NCBI GenBank assembly: GCA_022601155.1
Contig: JAHZJA010000556.1
Span: forward strand, 1-46,615
DNA: 46,615 bases
Direction of reading: 5' to 3'
Source: Deltaproteobacteria bacterium
Lineage (GTDB): Bacteria; Myxococcota_A; Polyangia; Nannocystales; Nannocystaceae
The stretch's first letter is position 1, and each line of letters begins with the position of its first letter. This document shows positions 8,035 to 18,200 of this stretch, piece after piece. The notes under the pieces are model-generated. The model made no database searches. It was not told the DNA's origin and was given only the letters and a program-made list of their open reading frames with translations. A program made the position numbers and the translations under genes.

Positions 8035-10350
8035 CTAGTTGAGGTTGATGGCCCCGCCCGCCACATTGACCGCTCCCGAGCCCGTGACGTTGACGGTCGG
8101 CGCGACCACTTCGACCGTTCCCTTGCCCATGAGCTTGGCCGTGGCGCCCAGGATCTCGGCGTTGGCGGTCAGCTTGACCGCGCCGCCCGAGCGGGACTGG
8201 CAGGTGGTCGTGGCCCCCGTGATCGTCGCGTTCGCGTCGTAGAACCCCGAGCCCCCGCCGGATGCCTTGACCAGAGCGTTGGCGTCCAGCAACACCTTGC
8301 TTCCCCCGCTCGATTGCGTCAGCGCGTTGCCGTCCAGCAGCACCTTGCTCCCGGCCACGCTCTTCATGCAGGCATTGCCATCCAGCAGCACCGAGCTGCC
8401 CGCGTTGCTCTTCATCAGCGCATTGCCATCGAGGACGATCTTCGCCCCGCCCCCGGCCTGGAGGGTGATCTTGCCCGGCTCGAGCGTGATCGACGATCCC
8501 GGACACGACAGCGTGATCGAGCTGGGTGCACTCATGAACACGGTGCTGCTGGCGGTGACCTTGTAGTCGCCCGTGACGTCGGTGGAGCTGCCCGTGAACC
8601 CACCACCACCACCACCACCACCACCACCACCACCACCAGCCGCCCCCGAGCCGGTCTCCTGGGCGGGCGACCCCTTGACGGTGATGGTCTGGTTGCCGTC
8701 GATGGTGACGGTCTGATTGCCGCCGACGCCGAGGCTCTGGTGCAGGTCGATCGAGGTGTCCTCGTTGTGGAGCACCTTGACGTTGAGGTCCTTCTGCGCG
8801 TGGATGTAGATCTCCTCGGCCCCCGAGGCGTCCTCGAACCGCAGCTCGTTGTAGCCATCACCGCCGGGCGTACTGTTGGACTTGAGCGTGCTCTTGGTCT
8901 TGTCGTCGGGGAGGGCGTAGGGCGGGGGATGGCGCCCGTTGTAGACACAGCCGGTCACCACGGGGCGATCGGGGTTGCCCTCGAGGAACTCCACCAGCAC
9001 CTCCATGTCGATCCGCGGGATGAACATCGAGCCCCAGCCCGGCCCCGCCCACGTCTGCGCCACACGAACCCAGCACGAGCACGTGTCGTCGCGTGAGCCC
9101 AGCCGATCCCAGTGCATGAACACCTTGATCCGGCCCAGGTCGTCGGTGTGGATCTCCTCGCCCGAGGGCCCGGTGACGGTGGCGGTTTGGGGCCCCTCGA
9201 TCTTGGGACGCGCGGTACGACGCGGTGGACGGAAGACGACGTCGTAGGGGACGCACTCGAACGAGTTCTCGTACTGGGCCCCACCTCCGCTCGCGCCCAG
9301 CTCCTCGGAGGGACAGTCGCCCCGATGGATCACGCGGGTGATCAGGTACTGCTGGTTGAAGTCGTCGCGACCGTGGTCGAACAGATCGAGGGTGCAGCCC
9401 GCCAGCAGCCCCGTCACGTTGCTGCGACCGCGCCCGACCCGACCGCCCAGCTGGTGCCGCTGTTGCTCGCGCAGCGCGAGGTCCTCTCCGTCATCGATGA
9501 CGAAGCGCCGCGTGGTGTGCTGATAGCCTTCGCGGTCGAAGCCACGGTCGTCGGCCCCGGCCGCGGCGTGCATGATGGGATCGGCGGGCTGCAGCAGGTC
9601 GAAGTCCATGCGCGCGATCGAGGTGGTGTGGACCCGCCGCCGCCATTCGAACGACTGTATCGACTCCACGTCGGCGTTGTGTGGCTTGTCGACGATGATC
9701 GGGACGTCGGTCACCCCATCGAGGGTCACGATCTCGGGATAGGCGTCGTTGCCATCGACGAGCACCAACACCTCGTGGTCCTCGTCGCCCGCGTTGTCGA
9801 AGCGGTACGCGATCCCTTCTTCTTCCATCAAGCGTGACGCGAACGACAGATCGGACTCGCGGTACTGCACGCAGTAGTCCCGCGGATCGTAGGTCCCCGA
9901 CAGCTCCACGCGAATGGTGCGGCCGTGCTGTGACAGCCGCGGCTCGAGGACCGCCTGCAGGATCTCGGGGACGGACATGTCTTGGAAGATCCGCGAGTCC
10001 ACCGACAGCGAGCACAGCCACAGCGCAGGAACGATCACCACGCGGACGTGCAGGCGGTCGGCGACCACCCCCAACCAGTCCAGCTGACACACCACGCCGT
10101 AGATGCTGCGGTGCAGCGGATCGCGCTCGATGCCCAGTTCACACGAAGCCCCCAGCAGCGCATCGGCATCGACGTCGAGGTCGTCGGTGATGAGCTCGAG
10201 CTCCAGGGTGTAGGGCACCGACAGCTGCTCGGTCAGCTGCACCCGGCGCACGTGCCAGTCGGCATCGGGACCATCGCTGGTCGTGAAGCCGTACCGAACC
10301 TTGGGCATCAAACCGCCGGGCAAACCGCCGGACGTGGTGGCATCGGACAT
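8035..10350 (-). CDS. vgrG: Type VI secretion system spike protein VgrG (vgrG family)
   Basis: 771 residues from the ATG at 10350; the upstream extension is Arg-rich and not coding-like, and a second ATG at 10308 is possible. VgrG forms the trimeric puncturing spike at the end of the Hcp tube. The N-terminal gp27-like part is visible in the RRVQLTEQLSVPYTLELEL region and in DYCVQYRESDLSFASRLMEEEGI. The gp5-like OB fold follows (WVRVAQTWAGPGWGSMFIPRIDMEVLVEFLEGNPDRP, here spanning two motifs, then VTGCVYNGRHPP). After that come the AQKDLNVKVLHNED segment, a poly-glycine hinge at about 571-584, and a tail of short repeats (KVLLDGNAL, SVLLDGNAC) ending in an Asn/Val/Gly-rich beta-helix needle. 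No tail enzymatic domain was recognised, so its role is structural. It is the first gene of the vgrG-rhs-immunity operon. Confidence 0.93.
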   Translation of the reverse strand: MSDATTSGGLPGGLMPKVRYGFTTSDGPDADWHVRRVQLTEQLSVPYTLELELITDDLDVDADALLGASCELGIERDPLHRSIYGVVCQLDWLGVVADRLHVRVVIVPALWLCSLSVDSRIFQDMSVPEILQAVLEPRLSQHGRTIRVELSGTYDPRDYCVQYRESDLSFASRLMEEEGIAYRFDNAGDEDHEVLVLVDGNDAYPEIVTLDGVTDVPIIVDKPHNADVESIQSFEWRRRVHTTSIARMDFDLLQPADPIMHAAAGADDRGFDREGYQHTTRRFVIDDGEDLALREQQRHQLGGRVGRGRSNVTGLLAGCTLDLFDHGRDDFNQQYLITRVIHRGDCPSEELGASGGGAQYENSFECVPYDVVFRPPRRTARPKIEGPQTATVTGPSGEEIHTDDLGRIKVFMHWDRLGSRDDTCSCWVRVAQTWAGPGWGSMFIPRIDMEVLVEFLEGNPDRPVVTGCVYNGRHPPPYALPDDKTKSTLKSNSTPGGDGYNELRFEDASGAEEIYIHAQKDLNVKVLHNEDTSIDLHQSLGVGGNQTVTIDGNQTITVKGSPAQETGSGAAGGGGGGGGGGGGGFTGSSTDVTGDYKVTASSTVFMSAPSSITLSCPGSSITLEPGKITLQAGGGAKIVLDGNALMKSNAGSSVLLDGNACMKSVAGSKVLLDGNALTQSSGGSKVLLDANALVKASGGGSGFYDANATITGATTTCQSRSGGAVKLTANAEILGATAKLMGKGTVEVVAPTVNVTGSGAVNVAGGAINLN
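8602..8637 (-). repeat. Trinucleotide repeat, 12 x ACC (GGT on the coding strand), inside vgrG
   Basis: Twelve uninterrupted ACC units on the plus strand read as GGT glycine codons of vgrG and encode most of a run of about 13 glycines. The tract is exactly in frame, so slippage would change hinge length between the VgrG OB-fold part and the repeat tail without a frameshift. It resembles CAC poly-His tag DNA, but on the coding strand it is glycine. Confidence 0.95.
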
Positions 10351-10591
10351 GACAGGGGGGCAGACCGCGCGAAAAGGAGGAGGGAGAGGGCGTCGCCGGC
10401 GCAGATCTGCATGTTGATGGAGGTAGGCCGCACATGGATGTGACAGGCGCAAATGTCGCGGTTCGCAGTTCCGCGCAGATCGTGCCCGCACAGGCCGATC
10501 AGAGCCCGACCGCAAGCCGACACCACCACGCGGAGTGCGACCGCTGACCCATTGCGCCGCGGCAGCGGCCGCGTGCTAGGTTCCGCGCGCA
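10351..10591. promoter_or_regulatory. Divergent intergenic region between vgrG and ctaA
   Basis: The 241 bases separate two divergent genes, so both promoters should lie here. I see no convincing -35/-10 pair or operator. The stretch is slightly less G/C-biased than its neighbours and has no coding-like third-position pattern on either strand, which supports the choice of the internal ATG for vgrG. Confidence 0.4.
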
Positions 10592-11521
10592 GTGGCGAAC
10601 CACACCCGGTTTCGGCGCTTTTCGTGGGCGTTCCTCGTCTACCTGTTGTTGGTGATCTTGTTCGGCGCGTGGGTTCGCATCACCCACTCGGGGGCGGGCT
10701 GCGGCTCGCATTGGCCCACGTGCCACGGGCAGATCATTCCGCTGGCGCCGTCGATCGAGACCGTCATCGAGTACACCCATCGGCTCACCAGCGGCATGCT
10801 GGGCATCGTCGGCTTGGTGTTGCTGGGCTGGGCCGCGATCCGTTTCGGCCGCCATCGGGTCACCGCGGCGGCAGCGGTCACCCTGGTGTTCATCGTGTTC
10901 GAGGCGGCCATCGGCGCAGGCCTCGTACTCAAGGAGTTGGTGGCCAACGACGACTCGGTCGCGCGTGCGGTGGTGATCGGTGTGCACCTGGTCAACACGC
11001 TGCTGCTGACGGGCGCCGCGTCGCTCGCCGCATGGTGGAGCCGCGAGGAGACCGAGCCGGCCAAGCCCCTACGCGGCGCGGCACCCTGGCTGCTGGCTAC
11101 GGCCCTGCTCGCGCTGATCGCCAGCTGCATGACCGGGGCGGTCACCGCATTGGGCGACACCCTGTTCCCGGTCGACCCCACCGCAGGCGCGGGGCTGTTC
11201 GATCGCGTGCGCGACGATCTGTCGTCGGCCAAGCACTTCCTCGTGCGGCTGCGGATCATTCACCCCGTCGTCGCCGTGGTTGCAGCGGGCGTCGTCTATG
11301 GCGTGGGGGCCTGGGTTCGTGAGCACGCCACCGACGACCGCACGCGTCGACTGGCGCGCGCGATGCAGCACGGCGTACTGGCCCAGGTGGTGCTCGGGAT
11401 CCTCAACATCGGCCTGGCCGCCCCGGGGTGGATGCAGCTGCTGCACCTGCTCCTGGCACAAGTGGTGTGGATCGCGGTGGTGTTGACCGCCGCATCGTGC
11501 CGCGGCTCCACCAGCGCCTGA
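10592..11521 (+). CDS. ctaA: Heme A synthase, COX15/CtaA family
   Basis: About 309 residues with a GTG start at 10592. Oxidises the C8 methyl of heme O to a formyl group, giving heme A for cytochrome c oxidase, in the cytoplasmic membrane. Eight hydrophobic segments are visible in two four-helix halves. The heme-ligand histidines expected for the family are seen in EYTHRLTSG and GVHLVNT in the first half and in RIIHPVVAV and LLHLLLAQ in the second. The N-terminal GAWVRITHSGAGCGSHWPTC, with its Cys residues in the first extracytoplasmic loop, is typical of CtaA. The gene appears to be monocistronic; no ctaB or cox genes are adjacent in the window. The lack of a nearby ATG supports the GTG start. 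Confidence 0.9.
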   Translation: MANHTRFRRFSWAFLVYLLLVILFGAWVRITHSGAGCGSHWPTCHGQIIPLAPSIETVIEYTHRLTSGMLGIVGLVLLGWAAIRFGRHRVTAAAAVTLVFIVFEAAIGAGLVLKELVANDDSVARAVVIGVHLVNTLLLTGAASLAAWWSREETEPAKPLRGAAPWLLATALLALIASCMTGAVTALGDTLFPVDPTAGAGLFDRVRDDLSSAKHFLVRLRIIHPVVAVVAAGVVYGVGAWVREHATDDRTRRLARAMQHGVLAQVVLGILNIGLAAPGWMQLLHLLLAQVVWIAVVLTAASCRGSTSA

Positions 11522-11722
11522 TCGCACGGCTGCCTCGGGCAGATCGACCTCGAACCGCGTTCGCCTGGTCGCCATCGAAACCCCGTCGGGCAACGAGCCC
11601 GCGGGCCCACGATCGCCGCGTGTACGAAAACCCCTTCCCACGGGCTGCTGGACACCCTCGGAGCGATCTGGCCGGGAACGCTGCCCCGCTCCGCGACTCT
11701 ACCGCGCCGAAGGATGCCCTCC

Positions 11723-12250
11723 ATGCTCCAGACCTATACGTTGAACACCATCGGCCGCATGCTCGGCGCGCTATGTCTCCTCGGCTCATCGAGCCTGTCC
11801 GGCTGTTCGCTCGCAGAACACGATTCAGTGGAGCTGCGTGCGGGTCAGGCCACCACCTTGTCGACCACCCGCGGCGGTGAGGTGGTCATCCGTCCGCTCG
11901 TGGGTGAGATCCCCTGCGAAGACCCCGAGCAAGAGCCAACGCAAGAGGTCGAGACCTGGCCGGTCGCGTTCCAGATCGCGTGGGAGAAGGGCTTGGTCGA
12001 CCTCACGGCCATATGGGAGCTGACGGTCGACAAGATGATCCAAGAAGTCGCGCCGACCTGCGATGACCTGTGCGCCGAGAACGGGCTGATGTTCACCGGC
12101 CTGTTCGAGCTCGAACCCAAGTTCGTGATCCTCGGACCGCCAAAGTTCGACCTGGACTGCAAAGAGGACGAAAAATCTTCGATTACCAAGGCCGAGGTCG
12201 AGGTGGAGCTGGCCACCAACATCGACTGTGAATGTTCCGTGTTTCAATAG
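11723..12250 (+). CDS. Putative lipoprotein, unknown function
   Basis: 175 residues. The N-terminus has a hydrophobic signal (RMLGALCLLGSSSLSGC) ending in an LSGC lipobox, so the mature protein should be lipid-anchored. The ATG at 11723 is favoured because AAGG lies nine bases before it; an ATG at 11714 in the same frame sits too close to that motif. The mature part is acidic (EDPEQEPTQEVETWP, CKEDEKSSITKAEVEVE) with several cysteines, including CDDLC and a CEC near the C-terminus, consistent with disulfides outside the cytoplasm. No known domain is recognised. It lies 21 bp upstream of the first kinase gene on the same strand and may be co-transcribed with it. Confidence 0.75.
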   Translation: MLQTYTLNTIGRMLGALCLLGSSSLSGCSLAEHDSVELRAGQATTLSTTRGGEVVIRPLVGEIPCEDPEQEPTQEVETWPVAFQIAWEKGLVDLTAIWELTVDKMIQEVAPTCDDLCAENGLMFTGLFELEPKFVILGPPKFDLDCKEDEKSSITKAEVEVELATNIDCECSVFQ

Positions 12251-12271
12251 GGGGCGCCCCGTGGGCCCCCG

Positions 12272-15136
12272 ATGAACTCCAAGCACGACGACCTGCCGAC
12301 CCGCGACCTGTCGGCCTTTGCGATCCCCAGGTCCGGGAGCCACGACGACACGGATCGCTCGGGCGTGGATGCGCCCGACATCCAGATGGACGTGGTCTGG
12401 GCCCGGCTCAACGCGTCGATGGGTCAGCAAGAGCCGGACGACATGGCCCGGGTCGGTCGGTTCGTGATCGTCGACACCATCGGCCGAGGCGCCATGGGGG
12501 TGGTCTACCGCGCCTACGATCCGCAGCTCGATCGCCGCGTGGCGCTCAAGTTCGTGGAGCACGGCGGGGGTACGACCGCCGATAGCCGAAGCACGGCGGA
12601 GATCGAGCGCGAGGCCCGAGCGGCGGCCGACCTCGCCCACCCCAACATCGTGACCGTCTACGACGTGGGGATGCACGGCGACCGGATGTTCCTGGCCATG
12701 GAGCTGGTGGAGGGCTCGTCGTTGCGACACTGGTTGCAGCGCCCGGGCCAGACATGGCGCGCGGTGACCACGATGTTCGCGGCGGCAGCCCGGGGCTTGG
12801 CCGCAGCCCACAGCCACGGGATCGTCCACCGTGACTTCAAGCCCGACAACGTGTTGGTGGGCGCAGACGACCGTCCTCGTGTGGCCGACTTTGGTCTGGC
12901 CCGCCCCATCGAGGGCTGGACGGCGCGGGAGATCGCGCGCGAGGGGGCCAGCGACGACCGGGCGCTCACCGACTCCAACGGCTCCACGCCCTCGACGGTT
13001 ACAACGGTGTGCGGAACGCCAGCCTATATGTCACCCGAGCAGTTCGAGGGGGGCCAGGTGGGCCCGGCCGCCGATCAGTTCGCCTTTTGCGTCAGCCTAT
13101 ACGAGGGCCTGTGGGGCCAGCGCCCATTCGCAGGCAAGGGCGTGCAGGCGCTGGCCGCCGCGGTGCTCGACGAGCGACCGCGGCCTCCACCGTCGGGACA
13201 TCGCGTGCCGCGACGGCTGTACGAAGCGGTGCTCCGCGGTCTGTCCCGCGACCCGGAGGCCCGCTTCGACTCCATGGAGACGCTGGCCGACACGCTGGAC
13301 GACATCCTCGCCGCCCGCGGACGTCGGCGGGTCCGCGGCGGCATGGCTGCAGTCGGCATCATCGCGGTGGCAGCCGGCGTGGGCATGTCGTCGCTGGCAG
13401 CCGAGCGCCCCTGCGAGTCGGCCCAGACGTTGCTCGGAGCCACCTGGAACGACACCCGCCGTGCAGACATCGTGGCCGTCCATCCCGGTGCCGCCGCCCT
13501 CACCCAACACCTGGACGACTACGCGCAGCAGTGGATCGACCGCCGCGATGCCACCTGCGAGCGCACGCGGGTGCTCGGCCAGCAATCAGAGCTGGCCATG
13601 CAGCTCCAGGTCGCGTGCCTCGAGCGTGCACAGGTTCGGCTGGAAGGCGTGGTGTCGACCCTCGCCGAGCCCGTCGGACCCAACGCCACTGCGACGGCCC
13701 TCGTGGTGGACGACATCGTGCTCCCGCTTTCGTCGTGCGATGACGTGGAGGCCCTCGAGCGTGCGCCCGATCGACTGACCTCCCGGTCCGCCTTCGACTC
13801 CGAGGCCCAGCGCGCCCTGTTCCTCGAGCTCGACGAGACCCTCGGTCGCGTGCGGGTGCGTCATCGGCTGGGACACGACGTGAACCCGCAGCTCACCGAC
13901 GTGATCGCACGGGCGCGTGAGCACGGGCTGGCCCACGCGCAGGCCGAGGCCGAGCTGGTGCGCGGACGAATCGCCCACGAGCGTGGCGACTTGCCCGTCG
14001 CCGAGGATGCCTACGCCCAAGCCGTGCAGCTGGGGTTGGCGACGCGGTGGGATCGGCTCGCCGAGCTGGCGGTGGCCGAGCGCGTGCAGCTGTTGCTCGA
14101 CACGGGCCGGGTCGCACGTGCGAGCGAGCTGCTGGGAGTGCTGACCGGGATCGCGTCTCGCGAGCACCGCCCGGGGCAAGACCGCGAGCCGCAGTGGTTG
14201 GTCACCAGCCTGCAAGGCAGCGTAGCCCTGGCCCGCGGCGACGCACAGACGGCGGAGACCATGCTGCGCAAGGCACAGGAGCAGGCACGAGCCGAAGGCG
14301 AGTCGTCGACCTCGGAGGTGGGGCTCGAGCTGGCCAACAATCTCGCCAACGCCTACCAAGCCCGCAGCAAGTACGCCGAGGCTGCCGCCGAGTACGAACG
14401 GATCGTCGCGGCACTGGAGGCGCGGGGCGAAGCCGACAGCTACACCGCCGCTGCCGCGCATGCCAACCTCGCCATGGCTGCGACCAACCTTCGCGACTAC
14501 CCGCGGGCTGCCCCTCACTACGCGCGCGCGCTGGAGTTGGTCCGGGCGATCACCGACCAGCCTCACCCCATCGCCCAGTCGGTGCTCGGCAATTGGGGCT
14601 GGATGGAGCGAGAGCAGGGGCAGTACGCCGAGGCGCTGCAGCATCAGCATCAGGCCCTCACGATGGCGCGGTCGCTGTTTGGACCCGAGCACCCCACCCT
14701 CGGCTACGCCCTCGACGAGCTAGGGGAGCTGGCGTTGGCACAACAGCAGTGGAACACCGCCGCCGAACGCTTTGGTCGCGCGCTGTCGCTGCGGGAGCAG
14801 GGCCTGGGCAGCACGCACCCGGGGCTGGCCACGAGCCTCATCGGCTTGGGCGAGATCGCGCTGGCTCGGGGTCGGAACACCGAGGCGATACCGCTGCTGG
14901 AGCGAGCCTCGACCCTGCTGGGCGATCCACCGAGCGATGCGATCACGGCGGCGCGGGCACGACTGGGGCTTGCCCGTGCCCTCGCCCCCACCCGGCCCGA
15001 ACGTGCCCGACAGGCGGCGGCAGCTGCGAGGGCGCTGGTCGACCCAACGCACCCACTGTCCGGTCCCATCGCATCGTTGCTCGAGCGGCTGCCCGGCCCC
15101 GAGACTTCCGCTGCGGGCGGGACCCCTCCGCCGTAG
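12272..15136 (+). CDS. Transmembrane Ser/Thr protein kinase with TPR array (kinase 1)
   Basis: 954 residues. The kinase domain spans about 63-345: Gly-loop GRGAMG at 71-76, catalytic Lys at 93 (RRVALKF), HRDFKPDN at 186-193, DFGLARP from 206 and the activation segment GTPAYMSPEQ near 249-258. All catalytic residues are present, and it is an RD-type kinase. A single membrane helix follows at about 357-377, then a segment with four cysteines at 381, 429, 449 and 489, then TPRs to the C-terminus (e.g. LANNLANAYQARSKYAEAA, HPGLATSLIGLGEIALARG). If the kinase is cytoplasmic, the Cys segment and TPRs are extracytoplasmic and probably sense or bind a protein. Substrates are unknown. The architecture is common in myxobacteria. 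Kinase 2 starts 75 bp downstream. Confidence 0.92.
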   Translation: MNSKHDDLPTRDLSAFAIPRSGSHDDTDRSGVDAPDIQMDVVWARLNASMGQQEPDDMARVGRFVIVDTIGRGAMGVVYRAYDPQLDRRVALKFVEHGGGTTADSRSTAEIEREARAAADLAHPNIVTVYDVGMHGDRMFLAMELVEGSSLRHWLQRPGQTWRAVTTMFAAAARGLAAAHSHGIVHRDFKPDNVLVGADDRPRVADFGLARPIEGWTAREIAREGASDDRALTDSNGSTPSTVTTVCGTPAYMSPEQFEGGQVGPAADQFAFCVSLYEGLWGQRPFAGKGVQALAAAVLDERPRPPPSGHRVPRRLYEAVLRGLSRDPEARFDSMETLADTLDDILAARGRRRVRGGMAAVGIIAVAAGVGMSSLAAERPCESAQTLLGATWNDTRRADIVAVHPGAAALTQHLDDYAQQWIDRRDATCERTRVLGQQSELAMQLQVACLERAQVRLEGVVSTLAEPVGPNATATALVVDDIVLPLSSCDDVEALERAPDRLTSRSAFDSEAQRALFLELDETLGRVRVRHRLGHDVNPQLTDVIARAREHGLAHAQAEAELVRGRIAHERGDLPVAEDAYAQAVQLGLATRWDRLAELAVAERVQLLLDTGRVARASELLGVLTGIASREHRPGQDREPQWLVTSLQGSVALARGDAQTAETMLRKAQEQARAEGESSTSEVGLELANNLANAYQARSKYAEAAAEYERIVAALEARGEADSYTAAAAHANLAMAATNLRDYPRAAPHYARALELVRAITDQPHPIAQSVLGNWGWMEREQGQYAEALQHQHQALTMARSLFGPEHPTLGYALDELGELALAQQQWNTAAERFGRALSLREQGLGSTHPGLATSLIGLGEIALARGRNTEAIPLLERASTLLGDPPSDAITAARARLGLARALAPTRPERARQAAAAARALVDPTHPLSGPIASLLERLPGPETSAAGGTPPP

Positions 15137-15211
15137 TTCGGGCACCCGCAGCCCCCCGCCCGGTTCGCGGAATCCGACGCCGAGCCCTCCGGGTTATCGT
15201 CGCCTACGCTC

Positions 15212-18200
15212 GTGGAAGACGTGGGGCAACAGCGTGACGAGCAGGAGACTCGGACCGCCATGGTCCTCGACACCACGCCGTCGTCGTCGCGGCAGGGGCC
15301 CGGGGGCGAGGCCGCCATCGCAGGCGCCAAGCAGGTCGGGCACTTTCAAGTGCTGCGCCAGGTCGGTGAGGGCGGCATGGGACAGGTCTACGCCGCCTAC
15401 GACCCCAAGCTGGATCGCCGCGTCGCGCTGAAGCTCCTCAACGTACGCGACGACGAGCGCGACGACCTTCGCCTGGTTCGTGAAGCGCAAGCACTCGCCA
15501 AGCTCGCCCACCCCAATGTGGTGTCGGTCCACGACGTGGGTGCCCACGGCAAGCAGCTGTTCGTCGCGATGGAGTTCGTCGACGGCGTCACCCTGCGCCA
15601 GTGGGCCAAGACCCACCCTCCCGACGATCGAAAGCGGCAGGTCGAGGCGCTGGACTTGCTGCTCCAAGCAGGCCAAGGCCTACGCGCTGCGCATGCGGTG
15701 GGCCTGGTGCACCGCGATTTCAAGCCGAGCAACGTGCTGGTCGGCGAGGATGGGCGCGTCCGCGTGGTGGACTTTGGGCTGGCCCGGGCCCAACCCACAC
15801 CCGCAACACGATCCAGGGCGGCCGCCGAGCGAGCCGCACCCGACAAGGTCTCGGCCGCGAGCCACGAGATCGTCGGCGCGGCCGGCCTCGACCTCTCGGG
15901 CAGTGGCTCGGTCACCCAGACGGGTCGACTCACGGGGACGCCCGCCTATATGGCTCCCGAGCGATTCCTCGGCGAAGCCGCCGACGCGGCCAGCGATCAG
16001 TTCGCGTTTTGTGTCACCGCGTGGGAGGTGCTGCTGGGAGTTCGCCCCTTTGCCTTCGAGGGCCCAAACCCCTATCTGCGCCAGATCCGTCGCGGAACCC
16101 TGCGGCGACCACCTCAGCTCGAGGTCTCCCCCGAGCTCGAGGCCGCGCTCCGCAAGGGGCTCGCGTTCAACCCCAGCCGCAGGCACGCCAGCATGGAGGT
16201 CATCCTCCAGCGCCTGAGCGAGATTCGAGACGGGCTCGGTGGAGCAACCGCCGTGCGACCTCGTTCGCGGCGAATCTGGGCCGCGTCGTTGTCCTTGGTC
16301 GCGGTGGCATCGACCGTTGCCTTCGTCGCTGGCCGGGCCGACTCGGCCGCATGCACTGGCGCGCAACAGCAGCTGTCGGGGACATGGGACCCGCAGGCGC
16401 GCGCGCGCCTCGAGCAGGCGTTTGGTGCGGTAGAGGCTGGGTTCGGGGCCGACGCCTGGGCTCGATTCGAACAACGCCTCGACACGCATGCCCGCGAGTG
16501 GGCCGCAGCACACCGCGACGCATGCGAGGCCGCACAGGTTCGAAAGGAGCAGTCGACCGAGCTGATGGATCTGCGGATGGCCTGTCTCGAGTCGCGGCGG
16601 GTGCAGCTGAGCGCGCTCACCGAGATCTACGCCACGCCAGATCTCGAGATGCTGGCACGAACCGAGCAAGCCCTGGACGGGCTGGACTCGATCGACCGCT
16701 GTGCCGACCCCCAGTACGTCCGCAACCGCGGTCGCCAGCCCACCGACCCTGCCGAGATCACCCAAGCCGCCAAGCTCGAGCGCACGCTGGCCACCGCCGC
16801 CGCCCTCCTCGACACGGGGCGAGCGGACGAGGCCCTGCACATCGCCAATGCGGCGGTGGCCGACAGTGCATCACTCGGGCTGATCCGACTGACGGCGAAG
16901 GCCTACCTCATCCGTGGCGCCACCTACCAGTCGATACGCCAGACCGAAGACGCCCGCGACGATCTCGAGCACGCCTACCTGCTGGCCAAGGACGGCGGAG
17001 ACGACGAGGTCGCCCTTGGCAGTGCACGGCGGCTGCTGATGGTCTCCGGCACGATGCGCGGGCAACAAGAGGAAGGCCGCTGGTGGGAACGCGTCGCCCA
17101 GGCCGAGGTGGAGCGCTCGGGCGACCCCCTGGAGGCGATCCGCCTGCTGCTCGATCAGGGCATGTTCGAGGCTCAAGCGTCCAACCAGGCCAAGGCCATC
17201 GACTACTACGAGCGGGCGGTCGCGCGGCTGCTGGAGCTGGGCGACGACGAGTCCACCACCTATGCCCGCGCGACCCGACTGCTGGGAGGCAGGCTCGTCA
17301 ACGGCGGGGACTTCCAGCGGGCGCTCCCGCTGCTGCGCGAAGCCCAGGCCCTGTACGAACGCACGCTGGGCCCCCGGCACCCCGTGCTCATCAACGTGCT
17401 GTCGAGCATCGGTGCCGTGCATCGACTCGCGGGCAAGCCGCAGCTGGCGCGGGCCACGATCGACGAGGCACTGACCCTCGCCACGCAGACGTTCGGCCCC
17501 AACCACGTGTTGTTGACCAACCCTCTGCTGCAGCTGGTGAAGCTGCATGACGACCCCAAGCAGACCGACGAGGCCATCGCGTTGGTGCAGAAGGTCCGGG
17601 CGCTCCACGTCCCCGCGCCGCAGTCCGACCCGGTCGTCATCACGACGTTGGTGATCGAGGCCGAGTTCCAGGCACAGCGCGCGCGGTCCGATGAAGCCGA
17701 GTCAGCCTATCGGCAGGCCCTGGCGTTGAGCATCGCCGCACTTGGCCCGCTTCACCCCAAGACGGGCCAGCTCCGCGTCTCGCTGGGCTCTACGCTCGCC
17801 GCCCTCGGCCGTCGAACCGAGGCCATCGGCCATATCGAAGCCGGCCTGGCCTTGGGCGAAGATGCCCTGGGTCAGGCCGAGTCGCTGGCCACCGTGCTCG
17901 ACTCCGTGGCGCACTCGTTCGAGGAGGCCGGTGATCTTCCGACCGCGCTCGAGTTCGTACGACGCGGGATCACCTTGGCCGAGCGCACGCTGGGCGCCGA
18001 CGACTACCGCGTCGCCGCGCTCCACTACAACTGCTGCAGCATTCTGCGCAAGGCCGGACGGACCGAGGAAGCCTTGGTCCACTGTCGCCGCGCAGACGAG
18101 CTGACCAAGGACCAGCCCGGGTACCAGCGCGAGCGGGTCTACATTCTCAACGGTACCGGCTCGGTACTGATGGAGGCCGGGCGACTGGACGAAGCACTGG

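Noticed and set aside
8600-8640. Poly-CAC tract that looks like a His-tag coding sequence or vector contamination
   Set aside because: On the coding (minus) strand it is in frame as GGT glycine codons within a continuous vgrG, so it is a natural glycine hinge.
10351-10515. Longer vgrG N-terminus starting at 10515
   Set aside because: The extra 55 residues are Arg/Pro/Cys-rich without coding-like third positions and do not match VgrG beginnings; the ATG at 10350 is preferred.
13586-14692. Long open frame antisense to kinase 1 (and similar ones antisense to kinase 2, kinase 3, eboF and the RHS gene)
   Set aside because: They are shadows caused by high GC; the sense frames carry recognised domains and the antisense products are low-complexity.
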